Source: Chryseosolibacter sp049791675 (GTDB lineage Bacteria > Bacteroidota > Bacteroidia > Cytophagales > Cyclobacteriaceae). Taken from it: a stretch of 64,000 nucleotides of DNA. Position 1 is the first letter of the stretch; each line of letters opens with the position of its first letter. This document shows, piece by piece, positions 60,805 to 64,000 of this stretch. The position numbers were made by a program, and so were the translations under genes. The stretch is taken from the NCBI GenBank assembly GCA_049791675.1, contig JBARAD010000312.1, positions 1 to 64,000 on the forward strand, given 5' to 3'. Below the pieces are notes generated by a model. The model did no database searches, had not been told where the DNA came from, and worked only from the letters and a program-made list of their open reading frames with translations.

Positions 60805-62718
60805 TTAACCCGGCACGGCCAGCCGCGGCGCGCCTTCATGCTCCGCCAGCATCAATGTAAAGGAAACTTCTGTTCCGCCACCCATCGAACTCCTGATGGC
60901 GATCGCTCCCCCGTTTCGGATGATAAATTCCTTACATAACAATAAGCCGAGGCCGGTTCCCTTTTCCTGTTCGGTTCCGGTTTTCGAGAAATATTCCTTC
61001 GAACCGATCAACGTATTGATCTCGGCTTCCGTCATGCCAATACCGGAATCCTTTATGGTAATCTGACACCAGTGACTTTCACGGGAAGCGCTTATGTTTA
61101 TCCGGCTATTGTAACTTGAGAATTTGATGGCGTTATGGATCAGATTTCGAAGGATGACCTGCAGCTGATTAGCATCCGCCCATACATACAGCACGTCGGT
61201 GAATTGTCTGTTTAACACAACATTTTTCCTGCTGGCCACCTCCTCCAGCAGCATGCAGGCTTCTGCGATGCCGTCGTTGATTTCGATCTTTTTCTTTTCA
61301 GTTCTTATTCCGCCCATCTGACTCAACGACCAGTTTAACAGATTTTCAAGTGTTCGCTGGGTGATGTTCAGATTCTCTTTTAACCTTTCCGAAAGGCTTA
61401 TGAATTCCCCCGCGGTCATTAATTTTCTAGTGAACATGTCGAGCAGGGACTGCAGATTCGAGATGGGTCCCCGCAGATCATGACTGATCACGGAAAAAAG
61501 TTTCGTCTTGATGTGATCAAGATCCTTCAGGTTTTCTGCCTGCACCTGAATGGCTTTCTTTTGTTCTTCAATGGCAATGTTTTGGCTGGCTAGATTTCTG
61601 TTGGCCTTATTTTGCAGGGTGCGTAAGCGGGTTAACACAAAGATCAGCAGAAGGAGAAATAACATGGCAACGAGCAGTAAGGCAACAAAGAGCCTTTGGT
61701 TTTTCACCTCTTGCTGTTTCAGCGTATTCTGCTGCTCAAGGAACCGGATAGTGCTCTCCTTGGCCTCAAGATCATGAAGAGACTGCATCTCCTGTATCTG
61801 GCCGTTCTTTTCTGAATTGTATAGCTCGTCCTTGAACTTGCTCACCTTCTGTAATTCTGCTGCAGCCAGCAGGGGCATATTGTCCATGTATAGAGATGAC
61901 AATAGCTCATGCGCTTTGATCTGCCAGTTGAGATTCCCGATCTCACGATTGATGCGAATGGACTCTTTCAATTGGGCAATCGCTTTTTTTCTGTTACCCT
62001 GGGCATATTCATTTTGGGCAACCTGAAAATAGGAAATGCCCAGACCCCGGCGGTTCTCGACAAGACTGTCGATATGAAGCGCCTGATAAGCAAAGACCTT
62101 GCTTCTGACAAAGTCTCCCTGCTGGTAATAGATCCTGGCTTTCCTTCCATATAATACACTGATGTCAAGCGAGTCCTGTGATCTTTCGAACAACGCAATG
62201 CCTTTGTCGGAATACATCAGGGCGGAGTCCAATTGGTTTATTTCTGCCAATAAGTAGGAGTGTTCCCGGTAAGCGCATGCCTCTATGTTGATGTTTGAAT
62301 GGAGAAGCCCCAACTGCAGGGCATCAAGGATGAATGTCCGCGCTTTCGCATAATTTCCCAGTTCAACCAGCGTCCTTGCCATCGCAAGCAGACACTCGCT
62401 GTATTCCTGATAATAGGGTGACTTCTCAAAAATCTTCAGGGCCTTAAACCCGTATTGCGTGCTTAGCTTATAATTCGCCTTGACCCAGTAGATTTTCGAC
62501 AACAAAAAGTAGCAGTAGCCTTCTTTAAAGATATCCTGTGTTTTCAGTGCCCTTTCCAGAGCCTGTTCTGTAAGCTTCAGAGCCTGGTCAGGGTCATGCA
62601 AATACTGATCGTACGCTTCGCGGGTAAGTTCATCGGGTTTATAGCCGGAGCTTTTCTGTGCGATTGATGCGGCAGAAAAAAATAGTAGCAGTATGATTAA
62701 GATGCTGGCCCGCCTCAT
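60805..62718 (-). CDS. TPR-containing sensor histidine kinase
   Basis: The 637-residue protein has a signal peptide (about 1-20, ending SIAQ), periplasmic tetratricopeptide repeats (about 30-300), a coiled coil (310-340), one membrane helix (343-363), a cytoplasmic coiled coil and a HisKA domain with the phospho-His in FSVISHDLRGPISNLQSLL (His 413). The ATPase domain has NLIHNAIKFS, DSGIGM and GTGLGLLLCKEFI. No response regulator gene is adjacent, so it is an orphan kinase. The periplasmic TPR part probably senses a protein or envelope signal. It is divergent from the TonB-dependent receptor gene. Confidence 0.93.
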   Translation of the reverse strand: MRRASILIILLLFFSAASIAQKSSGYKPDELTREAYDQYLHDPDQALKLTEQALERALKTQDIFKEGYCYFLLSKIYWVKANYKLSTQYGFKALKIFEKSPYYQEYSECLLAMARTLVELGNYAKARTFILDALQLGLLHSNINIEACAYREHSYLLAEINQLDSALMYSDKGIALFERSQDSLDISVLYGRKARIYYQQGDFVRSKVFAYQALHIDSLVENRRGLGISYFQVAQNEYAQGNRKKAIAQLKESIRINREIGNLNWQIKAHELLSSLYMDNMPLLAAAELQKVSKFKDELYNSEKNGQIQEMQSLHDLEAKESTIRFLEQQNTLKQQEVKNQRLFVALLLVAMLFLLLLIFVLTRLRTLQNKANRNLASQNIAIEEQKKAIQVQAENLKDLDHIKTKLFSVISHDLRGPISNLQSLLDMFTRKLMTAGEFISLSERLKENLNITQRTLENLLNWSLSQMGGIRTEKKKIEINDGIAEACMLLEEVASRKNVVLNRQFTDVLYVWADANQLQVILRNLIHNAIKFSSYNSRINISASRESHWCQITIKDSGIGMTEAEINTLIGSKEYFSKTGTEQEKGTGLGLLLCKEFIIRNGGAIAIRSSMGGGTEVSFTLMLAEHEGAPRLAVPG

Positions 62719-62800
62719 GACACCAGGATAACCTGTATAACAAGGTCGTTAAAATTTTGCGCGCGGGCAATAGCTTCATGCATACTTGACAGCAATTACC

Positions 62801-62808
62801 TATTTTTG
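62801..62808 (+). promoter_or_regulatory. TAnnTTTG element before the TonB-dependent receptor
   Basis: TATTTTTG fits the -7 consensus and lies about 130 bp before the receptor start. No TTTG is found at the standard distance upstream, so support is partial. Confidence 0.35.
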
Positions 62809-62937
62809 GTGAAGAGAAACGCCAGCGGATTGTAATGGAACTTCCATACACAACGGTCCTTTCTCAACCAAAGCCCTGCCTGAACTACCCGAAAAACGGG
62901 ACCTTGTCATTACTTGGATTTGATTAACTCTTTTGTG

Positions 62938-64000
62938 GTGAAAATTCTCTGCTTCATTCTATTCTTCATCGCGCCTCTGGTCAGTGCGGCCCAGACTGTC
63001 AACATCATGGGAAGCGTGGAAAATAGCGCGGCGGAGGTCCTCCCGCTGGCCACGGTTCTGGTCTTGCCAGACAGTACCATCACTTCTGCCGATGATGAGG
63101 GACGGTTCTCAGTTCGAACGCAGAAGGGAAGGAAGGAGATCGTTATTACCTATACAGGCTATGAGACCTTCCATCAGGAATTTGACCTCGAAAAGGATTC
63201 TGTTTTTGGTTTTGTCCTGCGCGCAAAGGTATCTCATTTGCAAGCGGTGACTATAGACGCGAATCGTTATTCGTCGGAAGATCTGGTGCAGTCTACCCAA
63301 ACGGGAACAACGACCCTAACGCAAAAGGATCTGACTGGGATACCCGTGCTGGGAGGAGAGGCAGACCTGATCAAAACTTTACAGTTATTGCCTGGCACCG
63401 TCCGGGGTGTGGAGGGAAGTTCGGATCTGTTTGTCAGGGGCGGCGCGGCCGACCAGAATCTTGTCCTGCTTGACGGAGCACCCATCTATAATACGAGTCA
63501 TCTCTTCGGTTTCCTCTCGGTATTTAATCCGTCAATCCTGGATAATGTGGAGGCCATCAATGGCGGTTTCCCCGCTGAATACGGAGGCAGGCTATCGTCG
63601 ATCTTAAATATCTCCACCAATGCAGCGCTGGCTGAACGCACCAGGATTTCTGGTGACGTGGGGTTAATTGCTTCCCGACTTTACGTGGAACAACCGCTTA
63701 TGAAAGATAAGGTAAGTGTCTGGGTGGCGGGCAGAAGAACCTATATAGACCAGGTCGTGAAAACCATTGGTGAAGAACTCCCCTACTTTTTCTATGACAT
63801 CAACGCGAAACTGATTCTTCAACCTTCTGCGCGGGATAAAATAGAGATCAGCTATTACGGCGGTGAAGATATCCTGGACATTTTCAGAGACCGTAACAAT
63901 GATGGGAATGGATTCTTTACTTCCTATTCCTCCGGAAATTCCAGCCAGTCGTTCCGTTGGGCTCATTCATTTCCGTCAGAATGGAAGGGTTCCCTGGCGC
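62938..64000 (+). CDS. TonB-dependent receptor with regulatory-like domain (3' end outside window)
   Basis: The frame is open to the last base, so only the first 354 residues are seen. A signal peptide (ILCFILFFIAPLVSAAQ) is followed by a carboxypeptidase-like regulatory domain (VNIMGSVENSAAEVLPLATVLVL, about 22-105). The plug domain comes next (GEADLIKTLQLLPGTVRGVEGSSDLFVRGG, then LLDGAPIYNTSHLFGFLSVFNP and GGFPAEYGGRLSSILNI), followed by the first barrel strands. It should import a ligand across the outer membrane with TonB energy. The ligand is unknown. The start is uncertain: GTG 62938, GTG 62935 or TTG 62920 all keep the signal peptide. Confidence 0.88.
   Translation, partial: MKILCFILFFIAPLVSAAQTVNIMGSVENSAAEVLPLATVLVLPDSTITSADDEGRFSVRTQKGRKEIVITYTGYETFHQEFDLEKDSVFGFVLRAKVSHLQAVTIDANRYSSEDLVQSTQTGTTTLTQKDLTGIPVLGGEADLIKTLQLLPGTVRGVEGSSDLFVRGGAADQNLVLLDGAPIYNTSHLFGFLSVFNPSILDNVEAINGGFPAEYGGRLSSILNISTNAALAERTRISGDVGLIASRLYVEQPLMKDKVSVWVAGRRTYIDQVVKTIGEELPYFFYDINAKLILQPSARDKIEISYYGGEDILDIFRDRNNDGNGFFTSYSSGNSSQSFRWAHSFPSEWKGSLA

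Overview
The window is chromosomal DNA of a Bacteroidota bacterium, most likely a soil or freshwater member of the Cytophagales. This is inferred from gene families typical of the phylum: a type IX secretion C-terminal domain, SprB-like repeats, the DUF6452/DUF6048 pair, DUF4295 next to rpmG and rpmB, DUF5777, TonB-linked outer-membrane barrels, LytTR two-component pairs, bacillithiol genes and TAnnTTTG promoter elements. Coding density is high. I see no rRNA, CRISPR array, integrase, transposase or phage gene. There is one tRNA gene (Val).

Layout. 1-3.5 kb: the end of a 2-oxoglutarate/Fe(II) oxygenase gene, a chromate transporter, a small outer-membrane protein and a bacilliredoxin. 3.5-6.2 kb: an 894-residue, strongly basic, exported repeat protein of unknown role. 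6.4-20.1 kb: core metabolism on both strands, comprising a fused alpha-ketoacid dehydrogenase E1, an M16 peptidase, ispF-mnmD, a rhodanese, glutamate synthase gltB-gltD with a clear terminator, and an aguB-aguA pair for agmatine breakdown behind a palindromic promoter region. 20.2-27.7 kb: folate cyclo-ligase with bshC, rimO, the DUF6452/DUF6048 pair, and a translation and secretion cluster (rpmB, rpmG, DUF4295, ftsY). 27.7-34.6 kb: a type IX cargo protein, murF, DUF2461 and an AsmA-like protein.

34.9-41.3 kb is the most interesting block. An ECF sigma factor gene overlaps a gene for a protein with a cytoplasmic anti-sigma-like head, one inner-membrane helix, a long periplasmic linker and an outer-membrane barrel. 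Next come five same-strand genes: a four-repeat CHRD lipoprotein, a lipoprotein joining SprB-like repeats to a CX4CH haem site, an OB-fold protein, a YceI protein and a DUF5777 barrel. They may form a sigma-controlled envelope redox or stress system; that link is inference from gene order.

41.5-46.6 kb: a parallel beta-helix protein, small unknown genes, ferritin tail-to-tail with a thioredoxin-like ferredoxin, an orphan protein of a phylum-specific type, a 530-bp gene-free stretch with strong palindromes, and tRNA-Val with its terminator. 46.7-51.6 kb: a LytTR/LytS pair and an outer-membrane barrel protein with an unusual extra C-terminal domain. 51.9-55.9 kb: fused trehalose-phosphate synthase/phosphatase directly followed by a GH15 glycosidase. 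55.9-64 kb: a GNAT acetyltransferase, a sugar-acid dehydratase with an SDR dehydrogenase, pirin, nitroreductase, a TPR histidine kinase and, cut by the window edge, a TonB-dependent receptor.
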